Below, in pieces: positions 25,101 through 38,560 of a DNA stretch of 64,000 nucleotides; the first letter of the stretch is position 1, and each line of letters starts with the position of its first letter. Where the stretch lies: contig NC_091247.1 of the NCBI RefSeq assembly GCF_042477335.2, positions 224,588,001 to 224,652,000 of the forward strand, given 5' to 3'. Origin of the DNA: Ovis canadensis (taxonomy: Eukaryota > Chordata > Mammalia > Artiodactyla > Bovidae). Position numbers and translations under genes: made by a program. The notes below the pieces were generated by a model. It saw only the letters and a list, made by a program, of their open reading frames with translations. It was not told the DNA's origin and searched no databases.

Positions 25101-26500
25101 GGGATGAACCTTGGCTTCGGAGCGGTCACCTGCCGAGGCTTCTGGACCACCTCGGGCTAGCGGGCCCCTGGGAGCTGCTGCAGAGAGAGGTCCCAGCCTG
25201 GGCCCCAGTGGGCCTGAGCAGGGAAAGACAGGGCGGGCAGGAAATGGGGGTTCCCTGACTTGAAAGTGGCAGGGGGAGCTCCCAGGCTGCCCAGCCCCAT
25301 CTCCAGCCCTCCCAAGACTCTCTCCTCTGAAAATCTCCCGCTCCCCTTCCTGCTTCCTTGTTTTTTTTATCAGGCTTTCTCTCTGGGGACATAGATCTCT
25401 GGGCACCGTGCGCTACACCCATGGCACTGTGCCCGGCACACCCCCCTTTTATACGAATGTTTTTATATCCGTGTGCTTGGGGTTGCCGTGATGCAAGGCT
25501 GAGTTGCTGTGGCATCTTTATTTCTCTCCCCAGGTCCGCGTCCCCTCCCCTGTGCCTGACAAAGCGAGTTCATTGTTTTCTCTTCATTACACAGGACAGC
25601 CTGGGGTGGAGCAAGCCCAGCCCTGGGGAGGTGGGTGGGAGGCAGGGGGCAGGCTTGGGGACGGGTGAAATCATGTTGGCATTATTTTTTAATTTTTTTA
25701 AAAAATAAATGGTCTTCTTTAATTGTCCTGTTCCTTCCCACTCCCCCGCCCCCTGGGATGTCAGCCCAGACTCGGGGTAGGCCCCTGGGGGGCTGGGAGA
25801 GAGAAAGCCACCCACCAGGACTGAGGACCAGGGACCTTCAGTGTGGGTTCCCCGCTCTCTCGGGCTCCCTCCCACCCCAACTCCTACCTCCACAGTCTAT
25901 TTTTATCCCTAATTCTTGACCTGAAAATAAGCCAGGCTGGCAGGGACCAGACCCTACCCCGTCCCCAGACAAGCCGCTTTTTGAGGTGGGCACAGTGTTG
26001 CCCAAGGTGGGCACTAGGATCGAAGCCCCCTTCCTTGAGGGGGGCCTGTGAGCAAGAGTGGCCCCACTTTTCTGGATGCCCAGGCTTGGCGTCTACCTGA
26101 GGCCATTTCTCCTGGGGCCTGCAGGGAGGCTGAGGAGCTGCCCTCCTCCGTCCCTGTGCCTCTCACCCCCTTGGGCTGGTTGGGGCAGAAAGTGGGCAGG
26201 GGCCCCAGCACAGACTGAGGGGACATGGAGCAAGGGCTCCCCTCATGCCGAGAGCAGGCCTCAGCCATAAGCTTGGACCTCAGCCACTTCTCTTCTGCTC
26301 CCCCACCATTATGGCCCCTGCCCCCTGGGTGAGCCAGCCTTTGTGTCGTGTGTATATACTGTGCCTTTTCTCGTTATGGTTTCAGGGTGGGAGGGGGTCG
26401 GTTTTTCACTGAAAAGCGGGCTATGCCTGTGGCTTCCTGGATGTGGAATCATTCACTGAGTCCTGGATGTAGGTTATTGAATAAACACAGATTGGTACCA
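1..26500 (+). CDS. SREBF2: SREBF2, sterol regulatory element-binding protein 2 (gene, 3' part, exons 8-19)
   Basis: SREBP-2 is an ER membrane transcription-factor precursor. When sterols are low, SCAP escorts it to the Golgi, S1P and S2P cut it, and the N-terminal bHLH-Zip half activates cholesterol-synthesis and LDLR genes. The window holds twelve exons coding for 678 residues plus stop; phase is kept at every junction. Exon 8 has the S2P region (DRSRILLC) and first membrane helix, then the lumenal loop with the S1P RxxL site (RSML/S). Exon 9 has the second helix. Exons 10-19 encode the cytosolic regulatory domain that binds SCAP, ending GGGTAIAAS. Human SREBP-2 has 1141 residues, so about 463 residues including the bHLH-Zip lie upstream. 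The sequence fits SREBP-2 and not SREBP-1, supported by miR-33a in intron 16 and SHISA8, TNFRSF13C and CENPM downstream. Positions 1-3114 are intron 7. Confidence 0.97.
1175..2288 (-). mobile_element. BovB LINE fragment, reverse-transcriptase part, split by a younger BovB
   Basis: The - strand encodes [14 protein letters not shown] and the YADD catalytic box, then [20 protein letters not shown]. The element runs 2288-2258, is interrupted at 1925-2257, and resumes from 1924 to about 1175. Frameshifted and dead. Confidence 0.85.
1925..2257 (-). mobile_element. 5'-truncated BovB 3' end nested in an older BovB
   Basis: BovB 3' terminus with its AGTTCAGTTCAG tail at the low-coordinate side. It is flanked by a 9-bp duplication CTGGTATTC at 1916-1924 and 2258-2266. 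The host BovB sequence continues across the empty site. Confidence 0.85.
2289..2640 (+). mobile_element. L1 3' end
   Basis: Typical L1 3' segment starting TATATATGGAATCTTAAAAAG and ending with AATTATACTTTAACTA and an A-rich tail. It abuts the truncated BovB. Subfamily not assigned. Confidence 0.6.
3115..3304 (+). CDS. SREBF2: SREBF2 exon 8 (TM1, S2P and S1P sites)
   Basis: Begins [18 protein letters not shown] after acceptor AAG at 3112-3114 and ends LSLESG before donor GTAGGT. It enters in phase 0 and leaves one base. The helix [16 protein letters not shown] follows DRSR, the known S2P cleavage context. The lumenal loop has GRSMLS, which keeps the RxxL S1P motif (human RSVL, recalled). One Pro fewer than the recalled human SPPVALG. 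Confidence 0.96.
3917..4098 (+). CDS. SREBF2: SREBF2 exon 9 (TM2)
   Basis: Acceptor CCATAG, donor GTGAGT, leaves phase 0. It encodes the rest of the lumenal loop (SRGWLDWMM), the second membrane helix ([20 protein letters not shown]) and the start of the cytosolic tail ([20 protein letters not shown]). Confidence 0.96.
4936..5212 (+). CDS. SREBF2: SREBF2 exon 10 (regulatory domain)
   Basis: Longest coding exon in the window, 277 bp. Begins [13 protein letters not shown] after ATCAG and ends [10 protein letters not shown] plus one base before GTGAGG. It is the start of the SCAP-binding regulatory domain; the helix-rich block [20 protein letters not shown] is recognisable. Confidence 0.96.
5396..5592 (-). 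mobile_element. BovA/Bov-tA SINE (intron 10)
   Basis: Antisense copy: GCTCAGTCGCTCAGGCACGT at the low end through GAGCCACCGGGGAAGTC at the high end, the standard ruminant SINE sequence read backwards. Confidence 0.85.
6084..6091 (+). promoter_or_regulatory. Full palindromic CRE in SREBF2 intron 10
   Basis: Exact TGACGTCA, the CREB/ATF consensus, in moderately GC-rich intronic DNA. Sequence match only; no promoter is evident. Confidence 0.3.
7923..8092 (+). CDS. SREBF2: SREBF2 exon 11
   Basis: Acceptor CCATAG, donor GTGAGT. Encodes [19 protein letters not shown] through CGGKLGFLA and leaves phase 0. Part of the regulatory domain. Confidence 0.96.
8148..8359 (-). mobile_element. BovA/Bov-tA SINE with 10-bp target duplication (intron 11)
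   Basis: Antisense ruminant SINE flanked by TTCCCAGCCA at 8138-8147 and 8360-8369. It inserted only about 50 bp after the exon 11 donor. Confidence 0.9.
9365..10990 (-). mobile_element. Ancient L1 3' half (intron 11)
   Basis: About 1.6 kb of strongly diverged L1 antisense sequence, including the ORF2-end/3'UTR signatures TTTCTCATTTGTGATG, TAATCCACTTGGAACCGG and TTGATGTCTGGAAGTG. Small ORFs here are not genes. Exact ends uncertain. Confidence 0.65.
11628..11952 (-). mobile_element. Diverged BovB 3' end (intron 11)
   Basis: Antisense BovB 3' sequence from TTGTTGTTCAGTCACTATG to GATTTCCTTGCAGTC, with many substitutions relative to the copy at 1925-2257, so an older insertion. Confidence 0.75.
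12105..12350 (-). mobile_element. CHR-type tRNA-derived SINE (intron 11)
   Basis: Antisense: TCATTTATTTATGTGCTTGG at one end, AACAGGGATCAAACCTG and CCACTGGACCACCAAGGAGG at the other, which are the A/B-box part of this artiodactyl SINE. Confidence 0.75.
13082..13250 (+). CDS. SREBF2: SREBF2 exon 12
   Basis: Acceptor CCACAG, donor GTGAGA. Encodes [12 protein letters not shown] through YCAQRNP and leaves one base. It follows the 4,989-bp intron 11, the longest intron in this part of the gene, which has been expanded by repeats. Confidence 0.96.
14702..14819 (+). CDS. SREBF2: SREBF2 exon 13
   Basis: Acceptor CTCCAG. Encodes [14 protein letters not shown] through [13 protein letters not shown] plus two bases. 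The donor is GTACAG, weak because it has A and not G at +5; the phase and the join to exon 14 (TG+T = Cys) show it is the real one. Confidence 0.94.
15685..15794 (+). CDS. SREBF2: SREBF2 exon 14
   Basis: Acceptor TTCCAG after a pyrimidine tract, donor GTAAGC. Encodes [20 protein letters not shown] through [18 protein letters not shown] is one of the more variable segments compared with the recalled human sequence. Confidence 0.95.
16888..17020 (+). CDS. SREBF2: SREBF2 exon 15
   Basis: Acceptor CTCTAG. Encodes [20 protein letters not shown] through QALEATE. Two bases (GA) are left and are completed by G of exon 16. The donor is GA|GTGCGT, weak at -1 and +4, and lies about 209 bp before the TG-rich tract. 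Confidence 0.94.
17229..17784 (+). repeat. TG-rich compound microsatellite in SREBF2 intron 15
   Basis: 556 bp of (TG)n interrupted regularly by TC, giving higher-order units such as GTGTCTGTGTC. All long ORFs over it are repeat artefacts (poly Cys/Val or Thr/His). Confidence 0.97.
18310..18532 (-). mobile_element. BovA/Bov-tA SINE with 9-bp target duplication (intron 15)
   Basis: Antisense ruminant SINE flanked by CATTTAAGT at 18301-18309 and 18533-18541. Confidence 0.9.
18955..19085 (-). mobile_element. L1 3' end fragment (intron 15)
   Basis: T-rich start, then GGAGAATAGCCAATTAACAA and TTTCAGGTGAACAGCAGAG, the reverse complement of a bovine L1 3' end. Confidence 0.6.
19815..20060 (+). mobile_element. 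L2 LINE fragment (intron 15)
   Basis: Diverged sequence of the L2 3'-end type (CAGGGCCTTTGCATCTGCC, TTTCCAGAACCC, GAGTGTCACC). Weakly supported by eye; strand is as the motifs read. Confidence 0.4.
20312..20480 (+). CDS. SREBF2: SREBF2 exon 16
   Basis: Acceptor CCCAG, donor GTGAGT. Encodes [20 protein letters not shown] through [10 protein letters not shown] and leaves phase 0. It precedes the intron that hosts miR-33a. Confidence 0.96.
20640..20765 (+). promoter_or_regulatory. CpG- and GC-box-rich patch directly before miR-33a
   Basis: CpG-dense stretch inside intron 16, with a GCCCCGCCCCCGCCCC cluster of Sp1-type boxes at about 20721-20736 and CGCGCGC runs. It ends at the hairpin. No exon overlaps it. 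Promoter function is inference. Confidence 0.35.
20762..20829 (+). ncRNA. MIR33A: miR-33a precursor hairpin in SREBF2 intron 16
   Basis: A 68-nt stem-loop whose arms match the human mir-33a arms as I recall them. The 5p mature RNA lies at 20767-20787 (seed TGCATTG) and the 3p at 20806-20827. Only the apical loop (GC-rich here) and one base of the 5' basal stem (CTGCGG, human CTGTGG) differ. Intron 16 of SREBF2 is the known location. The host transcript supplies it; miR-33a represses ABCA1 and other export or fatty-acid oxidation genes, so gene and microRNA act together to raise cell sterol. Confidence 0.97.
21900..22175 (+). repeat. 15-copy GC-rich minisatellite in SREBF2 intron 16
   Basis: Fifteen head-to-tail units containing GGAGGTGGGAGGGG separated by C runs. 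The first six have five Cs (19 bp) and the last nine have four (18 bp): 6x19 + 9x18 = 276 bp. Only the first unit has a substitution (GGGAGAGG). The 18-bp unit keeps reading frames open, which produces false ORFs on both strands. Confidence 0.97.
22498..22683 (+). CDS. SREBF2: SREBF2 exon 17
   Basis: Acceptor CACGCAG, donor GTAAGG; 186 bp, phase 0 on both sides, so it could be skipped in frame. Encodes [20 protein letters not shown] through [11 protein letters not shown]. Confidence 0.96.
24083..24194 (+). CDS. SREBF2: SREBF2 exon 18
   Basis: Acceptor TTCCAG, donor GTGAGC. Encodes [20 protein letters not shown] through [10 protein letters not shown] plus one base. Confidence 0.96.
24597..24817 (+). 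CDS. SREBF2: SREBF2 exon 19, coding part and stop
   Basis: Acceptor CCACAG. Encodes [20 protein letters not shown] through [14 protein letters not shown], with TGA at 24815-24817. The C-terminal end is complete. Confidence 0.97.
24860..25090 (+). repeat. Polypyrimidine tandem repeat in the SREBF2 3'UTR
   Basis: Nearly pure C/T on the + strand, built from variants of CTGAGTCTCTCCCTCCTCC repeated irregularly. It begins about 43 nt after the stop codon, so it would be in the mRNA. Confidence 0.85.
25704..25709 (+). terminator. SREBF2: Proximal poly(A) signal candidate, SREBF2
   Basis: AATAAA inside an AU-rich run, 887 nt after the stop. The T-rich DNA after it is a modest downstream element. 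It would give a short 3'UTR isoform. Confidence 0.5.
26480..26485 (+). terminator. SREBF2: Distal poly(A) signal, SREBF2
   Basis: AATAAA followed 20-50 nt later by a strongly GT-rich element (26,505-26,532), the classic arrangement. Taken as the main 3' end. Confidence 0.85.
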
Positions 26501-28759
26501 CCCGGTGTGAAGCGTGTGGGGTCTGTGGTGTGACCGCTGAGGTGACCAGCCAGGCAGCCGCGTGGCTTGGCCTCCAGTGGGTCCGGAACCAGGGGCCGCC
26601 TCTCCTCCTCTGCCGAGAGGTCCCAGGGGCTTCCGGCTGACAGACCTTTCTTGCCCACCCATGCTCCTGGCCGCGTTCTCCCAGCGCTGGCTGTCTGGCT
26701 CACACTTCAGGGCTGGGACAGACCTGGGCGAAAAGGGGTGTCGGTGGTGGTGTTGCTGGGGTCAGAGGTCACCATATGCAGGACACAGCTGGCTGCTTAG
26801 CAGACGACACCAGTTCTTTGGGATTTGGGGTGCTAAACCCTCCTGGGTTCACCCTTGAGAAGGCTCTCCCCAGTTGGTTTCCCCGTCTCCCTGGAGGCAG
26901 AGAGCTTCTGAGATGTGGCCTGCAGGTCACATCTGAGTCCAGCTCCTGTGCTTCCCAGCCAGGTCCCCTTGGGCGGGTGGCAGGAGTGGGATGTGTCCCT
27001 TCAGCCTCCACATGCCTGTGTGCAGACAGCTAGCCCCTGCCTATGACAGCCTGCTGGCCAGTGTGCACCACCTGGCACACGTGAAATGCCTGTTTGTGGG
27101 GAGGGCCTGGCCACAAGCAGTGCAGGGCTGTGTGAGCAGGCGGGTCAGCAAGGCCCGTGGGGATGAGTCTGGGGGCTGAAGTGCGTGGTCCATAACCTGG
27201 CCCCCAGCTGAGAAATGGGCCAGGGCCCTTGAGCTGTCTAAGCCATTCCCTTCTCTGAAGGACATACAGCAGGCCACTGTCCTTAGGGCCAGAACAGCCT
27301 GTGGGGTGCGGGGTGGTCACTGTAGCTGGTCCTTGTCCAGTCACTAGAGCAGCATTTCCAGCGGAGGCCTGGCCCTTGGGATGGAGATCGAGGGCCCTTG
27401 GGGCTGAATGAGCAACGAGGTCACACCCACCTCCCAGCCCAGCCTCTCCAGGGCCTGTGTCACCAGGGTGGGTGGCTGTGGGTGGCTGATGTGTGCCCAG
27501 GAAACTGATCCTTTTGTGAGTCTCTACCAGATCTGTGACTCAGCACCCACCCCCACCCCCCCCAGCTCTGTACAGCTGCAGGATCCTCTTGGGGGCACCC
27601 CACCCCCACCCTGGGTTGAGGGTGTGAGGGCCACCTTCCCTGTGAGCCATGGGGGTCCCCACTGCAGGCATAACAGTGGACCCTAGGCTCTGTTCTGATC
27701 TGGGGCTTCTGGGCCTTGGTTTTCTCAAGAGAACGTAAGAAAGGGCAAGGTGGACCCTCCTACAGGTGAAGAGCTGGAGGGTTTGGGGGCCTCAGGGCAG
27801 CCCAGCCAGCAGGAGGAAGGCCGGAGACTGGCTGGGAGCAAGGGGTCCCTCTGCCAACACACGCTGCCATTCCACCACCAGACCCACAGTGCTGGCAGAA
27901 TGCGGAAGAGTCCTAAACTGCCATCACTTGGGTGACCTTGGCAAGGTACTGAGGTCTCAGGGCCTCAGTTTCCTCATCTGTCCAGCCACATGCTCATGGG
28001 GCTTTCATGAGGACTAAAAGAAGAAATAGAAAATGGCAGCCATTGTTATTGAAACAGTATACCGTGCCTAAGATATCCAGTGAGGGGCATAATCCAGCCC
28101 TCAACCTCCCACCAGTGCCTGGCACAGAGGAACTTGATGGCATGCAGGGTGTTGGCAGTGCCCTGGGCCACAGCCAGGAAAAGGGAGAGCTGGCAGTGCC
28201 AAGCCTGAGGGGGGGCAAGCACCCTGGCGGGGGCACTGCCAAGGCTCTGGGTCCAGCAGCCCCATCCCCCTTTTCCCCAGAGCAGCCACTGGGAGCAGGC
28301 TCCCCCATCCTGAGTACCAGCTGTCTCTCGGCCCACTGCCTACGCCCATCAGGGGGGTGGCCCCAGGCCAAGCTGGCCAAGTGGCCTGCAGCCCAGGGGC
28401 CGGCCCAGGGCCAGACAATGTCAGTGAGGATCAGCCAGGCTCAGCGAAGTCAAGCAGGTGGCCGGCTGGAGGGGCTCTCCTCCGTTCAGGGTCATGGACC
28501 CTTGGGGGCCCACCAGCTCTCTCCCCTGCGCCAACCTCCAAGATGGCTGGGACCTAGCTGCCCCCCTCCCATGGCTCTTCCTGGTGTGGACATTCCGGCT
28601 GGCATTCAGCCCTGACCACCCTCTCCAGCTGCTTCTCCCCAGCTCCCAGAGCACTTGCCCACCAGCTCTCAGTCCTCTGCTCTTGTACATGCTGTGCCCT
28701 CTGCTGGCACTGCCGTCTGTCCAGTCAATGACCAACACCTCCACCATCAGTGCCTCTCA
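26501..28759. other. Convergent intergenic gap SREBF2 / SHISA8
   Basis: About 2.3 kb between the two 3' ends. It holds a MIR-like fragment (about 27,890-28,040, with CTCAGTTTCCTCATCTGT) and otherwise unique GC-rich DNA. No coding gene seen; ORFs are short and resemble nothing known. Confidence 0.7.
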
Positions 28760-34066
<5,307 letters not shown>

Positions 34067-37000
34067 TCAGCTTCCCGCGAGGACCCCAGGCCCTGGGCCG
34101 GGGTTCGGTCTGAGCCCCGCGGGGCCGCGTCTCCGGTGGGCGCGTACTCTTCGTAGGCTCACCTCGGACCCCAGCCGGCCAGTCGGCGCCCTGGGACGGC
34201 CCACCCCCCCGGGCCGGGCGGCGGGTCCTCGCCTGCGCCCGGTCCCGGCCCGGCGGGTGTGCGGGTCCCGGGCCTAGCGGGGGCGGCGGGCCGCCGGATG
34301 CCGCTGCCTTCCCGCCGCCCGCTCCGCGCTGCCCGCGCTCTGGCTGCGGCTCCGGCTCCGCGCGGGCTCGGGCGGGCGGGGGAGGGAGGGAACGGGGGAA
34401 GGAGGGCAGGCGGGAGGGAGGCAGGGCCGGGGGAGGAGCGCGGCCGCGGCGGCGGGAGGGCGGTGGCGCGGCGGGCCCCGCACCGGCGGAGCGCCCCACC
34501 GAGACCCTCCCCGAAGGCCCGCCGCTAGCGGTCCTCGGAACCGGCGCTCCGGGGCGCTCAGCCCAAGGCTCTCGGGACTGTTCCTTCGGACACTAGGCCC
34601 GCCGCGGGAGCGCTTGTGTTTACAGGTGCGGGGACTGAAGGGACCGGGCAGCCCTGGCGGGTCGCTGTTGTCCCCCATCCTCCCCGTGCCCTACGCCAGT
34701 TCCGATCCAGACACAAGTGTGGCTTGAGGCAGGGCCATTTCCTCTGCGCGCCTCGATGTTCTGGCTGTTAAATGGGAAGGAAACTTCCAGCAGAGCCTCA
34801 GCAGAAGGCCAAGTTTAGGTCCCCTCCAGGCTGCCTCGGGTTCAGTGTTAACCCTGGGACACGAACTTGGGTCCCAGAACTTCCTGGACGCTGGGCTGGG
34901 GTCCTGCGGTGACCCCACGCCTATGAGCGGTGGACAGGGCCTAGTCTGGAGCTCCCTGGATCTCTCCTGCCAGCCCAGGTGAGAAAGAGAGGAGACTGGT
35001 TTACCCGCAGGGACTCCCCCTGGGGCAGAGCCCTTGTCAGACACTGCGCCCTGGTCCCCACTGGACCCTCAGGTCCTTTCTCAAACCCTGGGGTAGGGGT
35101 AGGGGCCAGGAGGGAACCTACTCAGAGCGCTGCTCAGTTATGATTCTGAAGTTGGTTTTAACTGCAGAATGTGATCCAAACAAGCCAGGTGGGTTGCCTT
35201 GCTTTTCCCTGCCTCAGTTTCTCATTTTAACATCAGGAACTGCCTCTCCTGGCAGGGAAGGGTCAAGGTGGGGCCTCCCACTGTCTAGATGAGAGCATTA
35301 GGAGGACACCGACTGCGTGTGCCAATTTCCTGGTGTCCCCACAGTACAGACTTCTGCCACATCTGCTGAATGAATGAAGTGACTCTAGCCTCTGGTTTCA
35401 GATGAAGAATTTGGGCTCCTTGGGTGCTTCCTGCTCCCTCTTGCATCCTGTCTTCACTCAGTAACTGGGATCAGCTTATAAAAATGGAGGAGGTGGAGGC
35501 AGGAAGGAGACAGATTTACATTTAAAGGAGGATCAGGTTTCCTGTTGATGAGATGAGGGGCTGACAGGCTAATTTCAGGGCTAAGACAGGAAGGAGGGTG
35601 ACCTCCCTACAAAGCCCTCCCCCATTCCTTATGCCCTGGCCAAAAACAGACTGCTCCTCTCTCCACCCACAAACATGCTTTGGATCCAGCCCAGAAGACC
35701 CTACCCTACTAAAAGGCTTTATTACAATTTTATAGAAAAAAGAGAATAGATGAACAAAGGGATAAAATGAAATTGCCTTAGTTCCATTACCAGGGAAAAC
35801 TGATCCTTTACAAGCTGCTTTATAACTGGTTTTTCGTTTACATTTTGCTGTCAAACTTTCAGTATATTATTCTGCTTTATAACTTTATATTTTCTGGTGC
35901 ATCCTTAGCTGGTATTCCTAGAAATGGAATCCATGGCACAGACTGTCTAGTTTGTATCAATGCCCTCAACACACACTGCCAAGCAGCCCTCTGGGTCACT
36001 GAGTCTCGGAGGGGGGCTGCTTCTCCCCTCTTTCCCACCCTATTGCTGGGCACTAGGTTTCAAGAGGCTTGTCACTGCTCCCTGGGACTGTGACCTCTTC
36101 CCGGGTAACATGATCCTGCTGGACCCAGAGCAAGTCTTCCAATGCGCTGCTTCTCCCTGGACCCCTCTCCTGACCCTGCTCTCTTGGCATCATTGGATGC
36201 TCTGCCCAGCTTCCACCCCAGACTGACTGCAATCAGGATATATGTCTCCATTTAGCCAACGAAGGAGCTGGATTCCAGGCACCCCCCTATCATACCCCCC
36301 AGGGACTGATGTCTAACCTCCAACTCCTCCCCACATCCATGGCTTCCTCCCCATCTCAGTTTGGTTCAGTGGTCAGCCAGGAACCATAGATGCCCACATC
36401 TACTGGGTCCATGCCAGGCACTCAATGCCCTCTCCATGTGAACACTCAGCCTTGGGGTGCAGGATGACACAGAGAGGGCAAATGCAAAGAGAGACCACAG
36501 CTGACTGGCTGAGCTCTGGGGTCTGACCCTGTCCCCCAGGTGCCCAGCCACGTGCTGGGCAAGAGGATCCACAGATGGAGTAGTCCAGTTAAGGGAGGAC
36601 CCCTTTGTCCAAGCTGCCCCCCCGGACCCTGGGATCTCTCTCCATGACAAGGCACCAGAGCGCCGTCCCCTCATCTCCACTGCCCGCCGCCCCCAAGCCT
36701 GTATCACCAAAAGTCATCCATTGATCCAGGCTTAAAATAACCCCTGGCATCTGCAGCAAGCCCCATGGGGCAGGCAGAGGAGCCGAGTCTCCGTTCATGA
36801 AGGGCACCTGCCCCGCCCCCAGCTCCGAAAGCTGGGATCTGGAGTGTGTGGGTATCTGAGTGTGCTCGAGAACATGAGTGAGAGTGTACACGTCTGGGGC
36901 TGGCACGGCTGTGAGGGCCTTCGCTGCACGTGGGTGTGTATGTATGCGTGTGTGGCAGTGCGAATGTGCCTGTGCACAACCCTCCCTGTTGAGTGTTTGC

Positions 37001-37829
37001 CTGGTGCCCAGGTCTGGCTGAGCAGGGCTCAGGGTCCTGAGAGGAGAGATCGGGGACGTACATTAAGAACCTGGCTTGGGCATCAGCATCCGGATTCTAG
37101 GTGGTAGGTAACCAGTCTGCCTAGCCTTCCTAGAGAGAAACCCAAGCCCCGGGACAGGGAATGACTTGTGGTGACTGGCACACAGCCTGGAAGGGCCGGA
37201 GTCTGGCCTGGAACCTGCACTGTGTGCCCCAAACCTACCTTCTGACCAGTTCAGTATAGAGAAAGCAGCTGGAGGCTCCCAGCACTCCCAATGCCTAACA
37301 CCTGGCACATCAACTCCTCCACAAACCCCTGGGCCCTCCCATGGGTTGTTTCTTCCTGGAATGCCTTTCCAGCCCCTCACACTGAGAACTCCTATCTATT
37401 CTTCACTTCGGATCCAGACTAATGTGAGTTGGAATGCCGGCTCTAATAAGACCGATCCACATTTCTGGGCCTCAGTTTTCTCATCTGCAAGATGGGCTGC
37501 TAACTCTTTCCACAGGGCTGCAGGGAGAGGCCAACGGGTCTCCGGTTGAACAACATCAGAGCCTGCAGCCTTTTGGGAGCCTCCACCACAGCTGTGCTAA
37601 GAAGACGGTGATTCCACCATGGGTGCCCTCTGGGAGTCATTGCCAAGCCCATCTTGCTCCCATTTCGTCTATGGTGGAAGGTTACCCAAGAGGCAGACGT
37701 TGCAGGGGACCATGGATCCCCTGGCCCGTGCAGATGCCGAATGTACGTTGGTGGGGAGGTCTGCAGGGAGGGCCCGAGGCTCCTCTGTCTCCCTGAGAGG
37801 CAGCTCGTGACTCAGGCTCCAGCTGGCTG

Positions 37830-38560
37830 TGGGAGGGACCGGTCGCGCCCGCGCTCCTGAGGTCGCGAGGGGGCTGGGGTTGGGAGGTGGGGGCTGGCGC
37901 TGGGTGCTGGAGCTCATCTTCCCTTCTCAAACCCACGTGCACGCAACCAAGGTGCAAGTCTGGAGCTGCCCACCGTGACCTTAGCTCGGAAACAGACCCA
38001 GAGAGGACAGTATTCGGCGGAGGCCATACCGCGCCTCCACCCCGAATAGATGCGCTCTGCCCCGCCAGCCTGCCGGTTCCTAGGACATAGCTCTGAGGTC
38101 AGCTCCGAGCGCGGAGCGCCGAGCCGGAGGAGGAGGACAGAGCCGGGGAGGCCACCTCTCCCAAAAGTCGGGCCAAGCCCCTGCATTTGGACCCCTCCCG
38201 GCTCAGGTCGAGGTCCTCGGGCCTCGTTTGAGGACGGGGACCCCGCGTGAGCGCGGCGGTCCGGAGTTTGGAGTCTACAGGTGATCTCGGTGCCCTGCTC
38301 CTACACGACCTCCCGTTTTCCCTGCAGGTGGGCCTTGGATCCACCCCTTCTACCAGCTCCTGGCCCCGCCCCTTTCCTCCTACCCTCCAAGGCTTGGGGT
38401 TCCTCGGCCCCACCTCCCTCCTTGACCCCACCTCCCTCCTTGACCCCGCCCTCGTCACGCCTCTAGCCCTGGCCCCACCCCTCCCTCCCGCAGCCCCGCC
38501 TTCTGGTGCCCGAACGCAGGCTGTCCAGGTGCCCCGGGTCTCGCTGACCGCAGGATCCGC
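37830..38560. promoter_or_regulatory. Orphan CpG-rich patch between SHISA8 and TNFRSF13C
   Basis: CpG-dense by eye (GGTCGCGCCCGCGCTC, GCGCGGAGCGCCGAGCC, GTGAGCGCGGCGGTCCGG) and not tied to any gene here. It includes a duplicated CCACCTCCCTCCTTGACC unit near 38,409-38,444. Could be a distant promoter or enhancer for a neighbouring gene. Confidence 0.4.

Larger units (their letters stand above)
24818..26500 (+). other. SREBF2: SREBF2 3'UTR
   Basis: About 1.68 kb from the stop to just after the distal AATAAA, close to the length known for the human transcript. It opens with a 230-nt CT-rich tract (24,860-25,090), has an AU-rich stretch near 25,680-25,710, and ends with AATAAA followed by GT-rich DNA. 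Confidence 0.85.
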
